Source: CAYSPG01 sp964432885
Lineage (GTDB): Bacteria > Bacteroidota > Bacteroidia > AKYH767-A > OLB10
NCBI GenBank assembly: GCA_964432885.1
Contig: CAYSPG010000027.1
Span: forward strand, 1 to 49,658
DNA: 49,658 bases
Reading direction: 5' to 3'
Shown: positions 40,776 to 49,206 of the stretch, piece by piece
How positions within the stretch are numbered: the stretch's first letter is position 1
How the letters are laid out: every line of letters begins with the position of its first letter
Notes under the pieces: generated by a model
Database searches by the model: none
Told to the model about the DNA's origin: nothing
The model's input: only the letters and a program-made list of their open reading frames with translations
Position numbers and translations under genes: made by a program

Positions 40776-43288
40776 TTTTTGCCCATGCTAATTATGTTTG
40801 CTAACAGGCGGTAAGCGCCCGGCACACCTGCAGGTAGCTGCCTGAAAAACGCAAGACCTGTGTAGGTAAAATTTCCTTTGCCATAGGTTGTTGTAATGGT
40901 GCTTCCCAATAAAGGTTTTTCGTTGGCATCGTTGCATGAAAAAATGGCCTGGTAGTTTTTGTCATAGTCTTGTGCAAAATAAATTCCCCGTTCCTGTACC
41001 CAGTTTTTAAAATCGGCATCGGTTATTTTGTTGGGAGAATTTACTATGGGATGTTCGGCAACAAGGAAGTTAATGGCAGCTTCTTCATCAGTAACGCGGT
41101 CGCGGGAAATTTTAAAAGGGTAGGGGCCTATGCTTTGGGTAAGCTTGCCCAAATTATTGTTGGTGTTGTATTGCACTATATAATTGCCACCGTTGTTTAC
41201 GTATTCCATCAACTTAGTTTGGCAGTTCATCATCCAGTCGTTGGTATTGTATGCGCGTACACCGGCAATAATTGCATCATACTTAGCCAGGTTTTCGTTT
41301 TGCAAATCGGCTTCGGCAAGTTGCGTAACGCTGTAACCCATTTGTCCAAGGCACTGTGCCACTTCATCACCGGCACCTTCAATGTAGCCTATGTTTTTTC
41401 CTTTGATGGCTAATTGCAGTGATGAAACTTTAAGTGACGCTTCGCTGAAAATTAACTGGTAAGGAATGTGGTTGTACTTAAGTTCCTGGTGTGAGAAGGA
41501 CAATGATTTGCCACCGGAAGTAAATACTGCGTGAATGTTTGAAGTTTTCCCGTATAACGGGATTTCGCTTTGTTCAAGTTGTGTGTTGTTTATGATTGAA
41601 CTTAATGTAAACTCAAAAGTTTTTTCTTCTCCCTTTTTATTAAATGAAACAGGGAACGATGATGGTGAAACAGAAAATATTTCGGGTACATCTATGCGTA
41701 CAGTTCCGGTAAGGCTGTCTTTAAAACTGTGTACGGTTACTTTTATTTTTTGTGGCTGGTTGTTTACCATCATGCAAACTTTCTCGTTAAAGTTAATGGT
41801 GGCAGCAGGAACCACATCCACTGCGCGGTATTTTTCTCCTTCAACGGGGTCGGTCCATTTGTAACGAACGGGGAGTGAAAATTGAAAATCCTGATTAAGG
41901 ATAGTAATGGAAAGGTTGAGTTTTAATGCAGCATCGTTAACAGGCTTTCCAACTAGTGCCAAATCGGAAACATTGTAGCGTTTGCTATCGTGCTTTTTTG
42001 CAAGCCAGTAATGATTTGAAAAAGGTGTGGCAGAAGGGAGAATAAATTTATTTTCGACAGAAAATAATTCTTTACTTACAAGCGACTTGCTAACGGTAGA
42101 ATCAAAAATTCCGGACAGGGAAATGTTTTTTACCTGCGCATCAACACCTGAATAGCCAATGCAATTAAATTTAACTTTCATCGAGTCGCCCGGAACGGCA
42201 TAGTAATTATCGGCTACAGCCTCAAACCAAATGCGTGAGCAGGCAAGTATCAGCCTATCAACCTCCTTTAACTTTTGCTCGCGCCAGTGTGTGTTAGATA
42301 ATTTTGTTAATTCATTTCGTACTTCTATTAACCCTTTTGTTGTAGCCATTGGGTTTTCCATGTCAAACTGCTTTAGCAATTTCTGGCATTGCGTTTTTAT
42401 TTTTTCAGCGCCTTTGATGCGGCTCCAAGATAAATCCATATCACAGAATAAATTGCTGCACGCTGTATCGCCAGCAATGGGTTTAAAGTACTCGATGTTT
42501 TTTCCGCGGTTAACTGCTACGCCAAAGCCCTGGCTTTTGTGCTGGCTACGGCTTTGTGCTGCTATTTCGCTGTAGCTTTTTCCAAGCAGGTTATTAAACA
42601 CTCCGGCATCAAAATGCAATTGCGATTCGCTGGTGGTGTTGCTGCTGCCAAAATTAAAAGTGTTCCACCAAAGGCTTTTGGCTTGCCATACACCCACGGT
42701 GTTTAGCTGGTTAGGGAATTTGGTGCTGTCGGCTGCGGCTTTAAATGCTTCGCCAGCCAGTATGGCACTTGCGGTATGGTGCCCATGGCCACCTTCGCCC
42801 GTGGTAGGAAAACGGGTGATGATAACATCGGGCTGCAGTTTGCGGATGAGGTACACCACATCGGCAAGTACGCTGTCGTGGTTCCAGAAGTTAAGTGTTT
42901 CGTCAGGGCTTTTGCTGTAGCCAAAGTCAACAGCGCGGGTAAAATACTGCTCGGCACCATCAATGCTGCGCGCCATCATTAGTTCGTTGGTGCGGATAAC
43001 GCCCAGCAAGTCGCCCTGCTCTTTTCCAATAAGATTTTGTCCGCCATCGCCACGGGTGATGGAAAGGTAGCATGTGCGCAGCAGTTTTTCGCTGGCAAGG
43101 TAAGATAGCAGCCTTGTGTTTTCGTCATCGGGGTGTGCGGCTACAAACAGCACGGTGCCCACGGTGTTTAGTTTTTTTAATGCCAGTTTTATTTCGGCAG
43201 GGTTGTAGGCTGTGGGGAGCTGGGCTTGTGATGAAATGCAAGGAAGCGATGCCGCAATAAAAAATAAAAATGATGTGAATAAGCGCAT
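40772..43288 (-). CDS. Exported PIG-L family deacetylase (LmbE-like) with large C-terminal extension
   Basis: An 838-residue protein with a signal peptide (MRLFTSFLFFIAASLPCISSQAQ). The PIG-L/LmbE domain occupies residues about 40-330, with zinc-binding AHPDDE at 51-56 and the third ligand region GEGGHGHHTAS. The family deacetylates N-acetylglucosaminyl groups. The C-terminal ~500 residues include beta-sandwich-like stretches and a Rossmann/GATase-like end (KYDAIIAGVRAYNTNDWM). It is probably periplasmic or outer-membrane-associated and acts on a glycan. It is the first gene of a two-gene operon with the APC permease (four-base overlap). A TACATTTG -7 box lies 29 bases upstream. Confidence 0.87.
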   Translation of the reverse strand: MRLFTSFLFFIAASLPCISSQAQLPTAYNPAEIKLALKKLNTVGTVLFVAAHPDDENTRLLSYLASEKLLRTCYLSITRGDGGQNLIGKEQGDLLGVIRTNELMMARSIDGAEQYFTRAVDFGYSKSPDETLNFWNHDSVLADVVYLIRKLQPDVIITRFPTTGEGGHGHHTASAILAGEAFKAAADSTKFPNQLNTVGVWQAKSLWWNTFNFGSSNTTSESQLHFDAGVFNNLLGKSYSEIAAQSRSQHKSQGFGVAVNRGKNIEYFKPIAGDTACSNLFCDMDLSWSRIKGAEKIKTQCQKLLKQFDMENPMATTKGLIEVRNELTKLSNTHWREQKLKEVDRLILACSRIWFEAVADNYYAVPGDSMKVKFNCIGYSGVDAQVKNISLSGIFDSTVSKSLVSKELFSVENKFILPSATPFSNHYWLAKKHDSKRYNVSDLALVGKPVNDAALKLNLSITILNQDFQFSLPVRYKWTDPVEGEKYRAVDVVPAATINFNEKVCMMVNNQPQKIKVTVHSFKDSLTGTVRIDVPEIFSVSPSSFPVSFNKKGEEKTFEFTLSSIINNTQLEQSEIPLYGKTSNIHAVFTSGGKSLSFSHQELKYNHIPYQLIFSEASLKVSSLQLAIKGKNIGYIEGAGDEVAQCLGQMGYSVTQLAEADLQNENLAKYDAIIAGVRAYNTNDWMMNCQTKLMEYVNNGGNYIVQYNTNNNLGKLTQSIGPYPFKISRDRVTDEEAAINFLVAEHPIVNSPNKITDADFKNWVQERGIYFAQDYDKNYQAIFSCNDANEKPLLGSTITTTYGKGNFTYTGLAFFRQLPAGVPGAYRLLANIISMGKK

Positions 43289-43317
43289 AATAAATTCTGT
43301 AATTTTTTTTGTGGAAA

Positions 43318-43325
43318 CAAATGTA
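43318..43325 (-). promoter_or_regulatory. -7 box for the PIG-L/APC operon
   Basis: On the minus strand TACATTTG matches TAnnTTTG, 29 bases before the ATG. The rest of the 311-base gap 43289-43599 holds the palindromic element at 43399-43484 and nothing else I recognise. Confidence 0.5.
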
Positions 43326-43398
43326 AGAGAATAGGAAATAAGAAGTTAGCAGTATGCAGTAAGTTGAAAGGTTTGGGTGTTGTTTGAAACAGAATGTG

Positions 43399-43484
43399 AA
43401 GGCCTCATGCCTCTTTTCTCTTTGTAAAAAAAATTAAAGCAAAAAAAATATTGAACAAAGAGGAAAGAGGCAAGAGAAGGCCTT
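43399..43484. repeat. CTCTTTTC palindromic element, copy 2
   Basis: The outer arms AAGGCCT and AGGCCTT enclose CCTCTTTTCTCTTTGT and ACAAAGAGGAAAGAGG, which pair over about 16 bp with one mismatch around an A-rich centre. It lies 115 bases upstream of the HEPN gene, in the same orientation as copy 3. Confidence 0.75.
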
Positions 43485-43599
43485 GTTTGGTTTTTCTTAG
43501 TCAATAAACTACTTAAAGAAATTAAATTGTATTTTCGTTTGCAGTAATTGAATGCGTTTTAATTAAAAAACAAGTAAAGCAAAAAACGGTTTTACAACA

Positions 43600-44022
43600 A
43601 TGAAAATAGATACTGCATACTATGAGCGCTGCATTCTTACTCTTGAAACGGCTTTTGATTTGTTAAGGAAAGCCAATCCGGAGAGTATTGATTATGACGT
43701 GTACCGGTCGGCATGTATAAAGGAATTTGAAATTATACTAGAACAAAGCGGCAAATTGCTTCGCAAAGTGTTAAAGCCATATTTTCATTCATCAAAGGCG
43801 GTTGACGAACTTTATTTTAAAGATATATTCAGGCATGGTGTACTGCGAAATATAATTACGGCAGAAATGTGTGAACGATGGCTTGAAAACCGCGATAACC
43901 GCAACAGCACTGCACATGATTATGGTGTAAATTTTGCGGAAGAAACGCTTGCGCTGTTGCCACAACTTATTACTGATGCTACGGCATTAGCCAACGCAAT
44001 CAGGAAAGCAAATAGCAATTAA
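43600..44022 (+). CDS. HEPN-domain protein (nucleotidyltransferase substrate-binding protein, HI0074 type)
   Basis: A 140-residue helical protein. The HEPN signature Rx4H occurs as RNSTAH (R101 to H106) after WLENRDN. In HEPN-MNT modules the HEPN partner is an RNase toxin held inactive by the MNT nucleotidyltransferase, in known cases by adding AMP near this motif. Other members are simply called substrate-binding subunits. Only one base separates it from the MNT gene, so they are an operon. The pair sits between two copies of the ~75-bp palindromic element. Confidence 0.85.
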   Translation: MKIDTAYYERCILTLETAFDLLRKANPESIDYDVYRSACIKEFEIILEQSGKLLRKVLKPYFHSSKAVDELYFKDIFRHGVLRNIITAEMCERWLENRDNRNSTAHDYGVNFAEETLALLPQLITDATALANAIRKANSN

Positions 44023-44023
44023 A

Positions 44024-44374
44024 ATGTTATTACGCCAAAAAGACAAACAAACATTGCATGCTATATTTATATCGGCAGCTTGTCCAATTGAAGTATGGGC
44101 TTATGGCAGTCGTGTAAACGGAACAGCGCATGAAGGCAGTGATTTGGATTTGGTTGTTCGAACACATGATGGGAAAAAATTACCTATGGATGTTTTTATG
44201 AAGCTGAAAGAAAAGATTACCGAAAGTAACATACCTATAGTTGTTGAGTTGTATGACTGGGCTCGATTGCCTGAAAGTTTTCATACAAGCATTAATGCGC
44301 GGCATGAAGTGTTGTTTAGCAGCAACCAATGGGTGGTAAATGAACCACGTGCCGATTATAAAAAGAAAAAGTAG
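44024..44374 (+). CDS. MNT-type minimal nucleotidyltransferase
   Basis: A 116-residue protein of the DNA polymerase beta superfamily. The catalytic motif is GSRVNGTAHEGSDLDLVV, with G28-S29 and the metal-binding pair D40 and D42; a third acidic residue is likely in IVVELYDW. The C-terminal tail is basic (ADYKKKK). It is the expected partner and likely neutraliser of the HEPN protein encoded one base upstream. An AG-rich stretch and then palindromic copy 3 follow the stop. Confidence 0.88.
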   Translation: MLLRQKDKQTLHAIFISAACPIEVWAYGSRVNGTAHEGSDLDLVVRTHDGKKLPMDVFMKLKEKITESNIPIVVELYDWARLPESFHTSINARHEVLFSSNQWVVNEPRADYKKKK

Positions 44375-44410
44375 AAGCAAGAAGTAAGAGGAAAGAAAAA
44401 AGCGAAAAAA

Positions 44411-44486
44411 TCTCCTCCCTCTTTTCTCTTTGTAAAAAAAATCAGAGCTCAAAAATAAATTGAACAAGGAGGCAAGAGAAAAGAGA
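44411..44486. repeat. CTCTTTTC palindromic element, copy 3
   Basis: CCCTCTTTTCTCTTTGTAA, an A-rich centre containing CAGAGCTC, then ATTGAACAAGGAGG and AAGAGAAAAGAG. It lies 36 bases after the MNT gene and 25 bases before the end of propeller gene 2. Confidence 0.75.
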
Positions 44487-44511
44487 CTACGAATTAGCAA
44501 CTAGATTCTTG

Positions 44512-46137
44512 TTACAACTTAATTACTTTTTTAACCTCACTGCCGACCTTTACAAAATAAACCCCTGCAGGCAGGTTTGCGGTTTGTTGTTTGAGGTTTG
44601 TTGTTTGAAGTTGCTGTGTTAAAACTTGTTTTCCAAAAACATCAAACATTTTTATTTCAACAGGTAACTTATCCCGAAGCATCGGGACGGAAACGGTAAA
44701 CTCATTTGTAAAGGGGTTTGGAAAAATTTGCAGGCCAGATGTTGGTGTTGTGAGGTTGGTGATGGAGGTGATGGTGTCGGGGTAGAGTTTTACTATCCAG
44801 TAATCATAAGTACCAATAGTACCAATATTGTTTTCTGTTTTATCACCTGAAATATTTGATTCGGAATGTCCTCCCAAAATATAGCCCCCATCGTTAGTTT
44901 GTCTTATACACGTTAATTGATCGATAATAGCTCCTCCAATAGTATTTTGCCAGAAAATATTTCCTGCTGAATCGGTTTTCACTATCCAATAATCGTATAG
45001 TCCAATGTGGTTTTCGGTTTTATCGCCTGAAATATCAGAAATGGAGTACCCGCCAATAACATATCCGTCATCTGTCGTTTGCTGTGCAGACAAAAGACCA
45101 TCATCATCGCTTCCGCCAATGGTGTTTTGCCATTGTATATTACCCAGGCTGTCGGTTTTTACCAGCCAGTAATCATTAGTTTGTGCAGTTGGATCCAAAT
45201 TGTTTTCTGTTTTATCGCCCGATGCGCCAGAGACCGATGCACCGGCAAGAAGAAAGCCCTTATCTGTTGTTTGTTCAATTGAATTAAGCCCATCGTAAGA
45301 GCTGCCACCTATGGTATTTTGCCATTGTATATTACCAAGACTATCGGTTTTTACAACCCAGTAGTCATTAGTATAAAGTCCGCCCATGTTATTTTCCGTC
45401 TTATCACCTGAAATATTTGACTCTGAAGATCCGCCAAGAATGTAACCACCGTCTTTGGTTTGCTCAAGAGATGCTAAGTAATCATTCTTGTTGCCTCCAA
45501 TTGTGTTTTGCCATTGAATATTTCCTGAGCTGTCGGTTTTTACAATCCAATAATCGTATTGTCCAATGTGGTTTTCGGTTTTATCGCCTGAAATATCAGA
45601 AATGGAGTACCCGCCCAAAATATATCCCCCATCGGAAGTTTCTTTTAAGTCATTAAAGTAATCGTCTCCATTACCCCCAATGGTATTTTGCCATTGTAGG
45701 TTTCCAATGGAATCAATCTTTACAATCCAATAATCAAACCCGCCATTGCTATTTTCAGTTTTATCTCCTGATATATTTGAATCTGACCTTCCGCCTAAGA
45801 TATAGCCTTTATCGGAAGTTTGCCTGGAAGACATAATAACATCTGCACCAGCACCTCCAATAGTATTTTGCCATTGAATATTTCCGAGATTATCGGTTTT
45901 TACTGCCCAGAAATCATAACCTCCCAAGCAGTTTTCGGTTTTATCACCGGATATGCCAGATGCCGATTGTCCTCCAAGAAAATATCCCCCATCGGTGGTT
46001 TGAATAATATTCCAAATCAATTCAGCAAAGCTTCCCCCAATCGTATTCTGCCACTGTATCCCCGGTGTTGTTTGCGCATGCGCAAAACAAAAACTGCAAA
46101 CCACAAAAAGTAAGGTGAGGTAAAGTTTGTTCATCAT
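44512..46137 (-). CDS. T9SS-exported seven-repeat (propeller-like) protein 2
   Basis: A 541-residue paralogue of the protein encoded at 21172. Signal peptide MNKLYLTLLFVVCSFCFAHAQ, then seven repeats of about 58-65 residues (QWQNTIGG, then QTxDGGYILGG, ISGDKTEN and DYWIVKTDS), then KLYPDTITS, a linker, and a type A sorting domain from LQIFPNPFTNEF to EVKKVIKL. The boundary TPTSGLQIFPNPFTN is identical in both paralogues, which suggests recent duplication or gene conversion. Part of the sorting domain (QQLQTTNLKQQTANLP) is encoded by a CAAAC-rich simple repeat. The -7 box is identical to that of propeller gene 1. Confidence 0.86.
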   Translation of the reverse strand: MMNKLYLTLLFVVCSFCFAHAQTTPGIQWQNTIGGSFAELIWNIIQTTDGGYFLGGQSASGISGDKTENCLGGYDFWAVKTDNLGNIQWQNTIGGAGADVIMSSRQTSDKGYILGGRSDSNISGDKTENSNGGFDYWIVKIDSIGNLQWQNTIGGNGDDYFNDLKETSDGGYILGGYSISDISGDKTENHIGQYDYWIVKTDSSGNIQWQNTIGGNKNDYLASLEQTKDGGYILGGSSESNISGDKTENNMGGLYTNDYWVVKTDSLGNIQWQNTIGGSSYDGLNSIEQTTDKGFLLAGASVSGASGDKTENNLDPTAQTNDYWLVKTDSLGNIQWQNTIGGSDDDGLLSAQQTTDDGYVIGGYSISDISGDKTENHIGLYDYWIVKTDSAGNIFWQNTIGGAIIDQLTCIRQTNDGGYILGGHSESNISGDKTENNIGTIGTYDYWIVKLYPDTITSITNLTTPTSGLQIFPNPFTNEFTVSVPMLRDKLPVEIKMFDVFGKQVLTQQLQTTNLKQQTANLPAGVYFVKVGSEVKKVIKL

Positions 46138-46158
46138 GGTAAGTTTTTAAATGCTTAC

Positions 46159-46187
46159 CAAATGTAATAAACATTTATGAAGCTCAA
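46159..46187 (-). promoter_or_regulatory. Promoter of propeller gene 2
   Basis: On the minus strand TTG (46185-46187), 18 bases, then TACATTTG (46159-46166) followed by GTA. The start codon is 22 bases downstream. Confidence 0.6.
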
Positions 46188-46194
46188 GAAAATA

Positions 46195-46288
46195 ATTACG
46201 ATTTACGATTGGGTGTGAGTTAGTGAATGTGTGCGCACCCCAACTCATTACCCACACAAAATAAATTGTACATCTAAAATCGTAAATC
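46195..46288. repeat. Intergenic inverted repeat with ACGATT edges
   Basis: GATTTACGATT (46200-46210) and AATCGTAAATC (46278-46288) are perfect 11-bp arms. Inside, GTGAGTT and AACTCAT are further complementary words around the palindrome GTGCGCAC. It lies between propeller gene 2 and the GEVED gene. Confidence 0.5.
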
Positions 46289-46296
46289 CATTACGT

Positions 46297-48495
46297 TTAT
46301 AGCTTAATAAGTTTTGTTGTACTAAAATAATTTTCGCTGCTTACTTTAACTGAATAAATGCCTGCTGCAATATTGTTTAGATTTATTTTTTGTATATGAC
46401 TATTTAACGGCAACATCATAGCAAAAATTTTTTTTCCAAAAACATCTGTTACCTCAAGTTTTCCTGTTTTGTTTTTAGGCAGCACATAGGTTGCTTCAAA
46501 ATTTCCATCGGTAGGGTTGGGAGTAATTTTAAATTTAATTGGCGCAGCATTATTTTCTGTTACAGATGAAAACGGGTTTATAATAGTAACAATATAATCT
46601 TCCGTTTCGCCATACATGGCCGGTGCGCAGGGATCAATGTTGGTTCCCAAAAAAACTTCGCGCACACGCATGGTGGTGTTTCCGGCAAGCGCATTAAAAG
46701 GAACAGTAAACGTTCCACTGTACCAAGCCAAACTATTCAGACTTGCAGATTGCCCGATTTTTTCGGCCGGACTAAATACATAATCATGATCAAAATCAAT
46801 CCAGGCTGCAACATAATTTCCGGCCGATGCCGTTCCGCATTGAATAGAATAATTGTAGGTGCTATCAGCAAGTAAAGTTGCTGTATTGCCTATAACAGAA
46901 GGATTAAAATTTTCATAGTCGAACGGATGAACCGAAAATCTACAGAAGCCCAACTGTGGGCAAGCAGCGGGAATGGGGATTGCAGGCCCCCATGCATACG
47001 AATTGTAAATGCCGCTAATACCGGGTGGATAAACCGCTGCATAACCCGGAAAAATAATGGAACGGATAAAGTCATTGTTAGCATAGTTGTTATTATAACC
47101 CGAAGTGCCGGCATAGTACAAAGGAGAAATACCTCCGCAATAAGTCATTCCAATTAAGCGTGCCCCTGGAAGAGTAGCGACTACTGGATTATAAACCGTA
47201 CTGCCAATTTTAACCGATAAAAATTCTGCATCTAAATAGTTGCCGCTTGTGGCGAAAGGCTGCACATCATACGTAATCCAAAAATAATTATCTCCATTAT
47301 CAAGCACAAAACAAAATGCGCACTGCGTTCCGCTTGCTATAGCACCTGTTGATGGTTGAGATAATGTAATGGTGGTACCTGAAATTTGAGTTACAACTGT
47401 TCCATAAGGAAATCCGGCTAAACTTATGGTATGGCCAATTAAAATATATGCAGCAGAAGTAACTGTTATTGTTGTTGCACCGGCAGCTACTGTAGCCGAT
47501 AAAGTGGTTGCTGCCGAGGGTGGCCTTACAGTGTAATTTGTTGCATAAGGCGGTGCGGGAGGGAGGCCTGCTATTATTGCTAACAAAAGTGCATTGTCGG
47601 GAGTAAATGCCGAAGTACCACCCGTCCACCAAAGTTTTGCATTTGCAAAATCTGTTGCCACTGTTGGCAATGTGGTTCCATTGGTATTTAAAATAATGGA
47701 ATCAACTTTTTGGGATGAGTCAGCAACACCATCTGCCGTTATTTTTATACAACCAATTGCATTGTTTTGTGTGCCTTTTGCAACATCGTGCATTTGCTGT
47801 GCAGCCATGGTTGCACAGTTGGCAAATAATGTTTGTGGTAAAGGGTAAGCTGTAATTGAAAAATCATCAATGTACATATTGGCTCCACCTGCCGGTGTGG
47901 CTACAAAAAGTATATAGGTTTTTGAAGTATTGTAAACTCCGCAGCACGGTATAGTGTAAGTGTATTGATACCAGTTGTTAATTGCACAACTTACTACAGG
48001 CGATGATGCGCACGGACGGTTTACCGGATTGGCTGAACCGGTAAGCGCAACTGCTCCTGTGAGAGTAGGAGCGTTATTAATTAAAACTTCCATGTTATCA
48101 TTAACACCAGGTGCTGAGCTATCTCTGAACATCCAAAAACTTACGGTTGCACCAGCGCTGGTATAATTTCTGAAATCATACGGTTTTGAAATTAATACAC
48201 TTGAGCTTGTTGCAGTTGAAGATGCAAAACGCATCATGGCATTGCTGCCTGCAAAATTATTAAACACGGCAGGATTGCCTGTGGTTGCAACCGTAACGCG
48301 CTCCCATGCATTACTGCTTATCATACCTATGGCTCCTAACCGCGACCAGCCAAAAGGTAAATCGGGATTTGGATATGCTGTTGTTGCAGTTTGAAAATCG
48401 AAATTTTCGACACAGGTAACTTGTGCTGCTACTTTAATATTAGTTATAAATATTCCTATGAGAATTATGTGATAAGGGATATGTTTGTATTTCAT
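46297..48495 (-). CDS. T9SS-exported GEVED-domain protein
   Basis: A 732-residue secreted protein with a signal peptide ending IKVAAQ. Residues about 25-215 resemble a jelly-roll or MAM-like domain (ENFDFQTATTAYPNPDLPFGW, and MYIDDFSIT). A middle region (about 220-460) has a Thr/Ala-rich beta segment (LSATVAAGATTITVTSAAYIL). Residues about 555-655 are a GEVED domain (AAWIDFDHDYVFSPAEKIG, and MYGETEDYIVTI). The last ~70 residues (KITPNPTDGNFEA to TTKLIKL) are a T9SS sorting domain. It is probably a cell-surface or secreted binding protein or protease-associated factor. Confidence 0.82.
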   Translation of the reverse strand: MKYKHIPYHIILIGIFITNIKVAAQVTCVENFDFQTATTAYPNPDLPFGWSRLGAIGMISSNAWERVTVATTGNPAVFNNFAGSNAMMRFASSTATSSSVLISKPYDFRNYTSAGATVSFWMFRDSSAPGVNDNMEVLINNAPTLTGAVALTGSANPVNRPCASSPVVSCAINNWYQYTYTIPCCGVYNTSKTYILFVATPAGGANMYIDDFSITAYPLPQTLFANCATMAAQQMHDVAKGTQNNAIGCIKITADGVADSSQKVDSIILNTNGTTLPTVATDFANAKLWWTGGTSAFTPDNALLLAIIAGLPPAPPYATNYTVRPPSAATTLSATVAAGATTITVTSAAYILIGHTISLAGFPYGTVVTQISGTTITLSQPSTGAIASGTQCAFCFVLDNGDNYFWITYDVQPFATSGNYLDAEFLSVKIGSTVYNPVVATLPGARLIGMTYCGGISPLYYAGTSGYNNNYANNDFIRSIIFPGYAAVYPPGISGIYNSYAWGPAIPIPAACPQLGFCRFSVHPFDYENFNPSVIGNTATLLADSTYNYSIQCGTASAGNYVAAWIDFDHDYVFSPAEKIGQSASLNSLAWYSGTFTVPFNALAGNTTMRVREVFLGTNIDPCAPAMYGETEDYIVTIINPFSSVTENNAAPIKFKITPNPTDGNFEATYVLPKNKTGKLEVTDVFGKKIFAMMLPLNSHIQKINLNNIAAGIYSVKVSSENYFSTTKLIKL

Positions 48496-48557
48496 AATAA
48501 AATGTTTTTATTTTAAAATTAGTGATGAAGTAAATAAGAATTGTGTTTTGGTGATTT

Positions 48558-48583
48558 CAAAGATAACCTCTTTTAATCATCAA
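48558..48583 (-). promoter_or_regulatory. Promoter candidate for the GEVED gene
   Basis: On the minus strand TTG (48581-48583), 15 bases, then TATCTTTG (48558-48565). The start codon is 63 bases downstream. Confidence 0.4.
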
Positions 48584-48661
48584 AAGAATGCAGCAGCTTA
48601 GGCACAGCAATTTTTATTTTATTTCTCATCGTCCGTTTTAAACTGTAATTTTTTTTATGCC

Positions 48662-49012
48662 ATAACAAAAAATGTTTTTATCCATTATTTTTCTAAAAAC
48701 AAAACCGAAATACTTTATGGGTTATGCATGGCTGCTTTGCTTTTTTTATTGAAGTGGCTTGAACTGCGCTTTATTATTATTGACCATGCTTTTGAAATTT
48801 ACGTGGGCAGCATTGCATTATTGCTTACATCGTTTGGAATTTGGGATTGCACTAAAGATTTCTAAACCAAAAGAAAAAACCATATTAATTGAAAAAGAAA
48901 TTTTTGTAAAAGCAGCGGTGATTTTGTGCAAAACCAAAAAGCATTATCAGACATTGGCTTAAGCACCCGCGAAATGGAAGTGCTTACACAGATGGCGGGC
49001 GGGCTAAGCAAT
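48662..49012 (+). pseudogene. Remnant of a membrane-anchored LuxR-type regulator
   Basis: Conceptual translation reads ITKNVFIHYFSKNKTEILYG, then two hydrophobic helices, then ALKISKPKEKTILIEKEIFVK, then DFVQNQKALSDIGLSTREM and EVLTQMAGGLSN. This is the Bacteroidetes family with a two-helix anchor, linker and C-terminal LuxR helix-turn-helix. The start codon position is ATA, not ATG (48662-48664). One extra base in the GGG run at 48843-48845 and one missing base in the A run near 48907-48911 break and then restore the frame. The gene stops dead at GLSN (49012), losing the recognition helix, where the reversed propeller fragment begins. Confidence 0.7.
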
Positions 49013-49168
49013 AATAAAACCGCCATCTGATATTTGTTCAACATACGATGCGCCATCGTAGTTACTCCCCCCAATAGTATTCTGCCACTGTATCCCCGGT
49101 ACTGTTTGCGCATGCGTAAAACAAAAACTGCAAATTGTAAAAAGTAAAAGGAGTAGTGCTTTTTTCAT
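49004..49168 (-). pseudogene. Truncated third copy of the QWQNTIGG propeller gene
   Basis: From the ATG at 49166-49168 the frame encodes a signal peptide (MKKALLLLLFTICSFCFTHA), QTVPGIQWQNTIGG and the first half of blade 1, ending EQISDGGFII. In both intact paralogues the next residues would be two glycines. Here the sequence switches at about 49012 into the LuxR remnant and stops at once (TAG, 49004-49006). A TATTTTTG -7 box survives at 49187-49194. It is a 5' fragment of a gene lost by recombination or deletion. Confidence 0.8.
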
Positions 49169-49186
49169 GACTCTTTTTTCTCCCAC

Positions 49187-49194
49187 CAAAAATA
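49187..49194 (-). promoter_or_regulatory. Surviving -7 box of the truncated propeller gene
   Basis: On the minus strand TATTTTTG matches TAnnTTTG, 19 bases before the ATG at 49168. Confidence 0.45.
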
Positions 49195-49206
49195 ACAAAA
49201 ACCACC

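Noticed and set aside
43399..44486. Composite transposon carrying HEPN-MNT
   Set aside because: No transposase and no target-site duplication are visible. The bracketing palindromes are reported as repeats only; mobility is a hypothesis.
48759..48962. 67-codon plus-strand frame as a separate gene
   Set aside because: Its end (SKPKEKTILIEKEIFVK) is the middle part of the frameshifted LuxR-type regulator and its beginning is out of frame with that protein.
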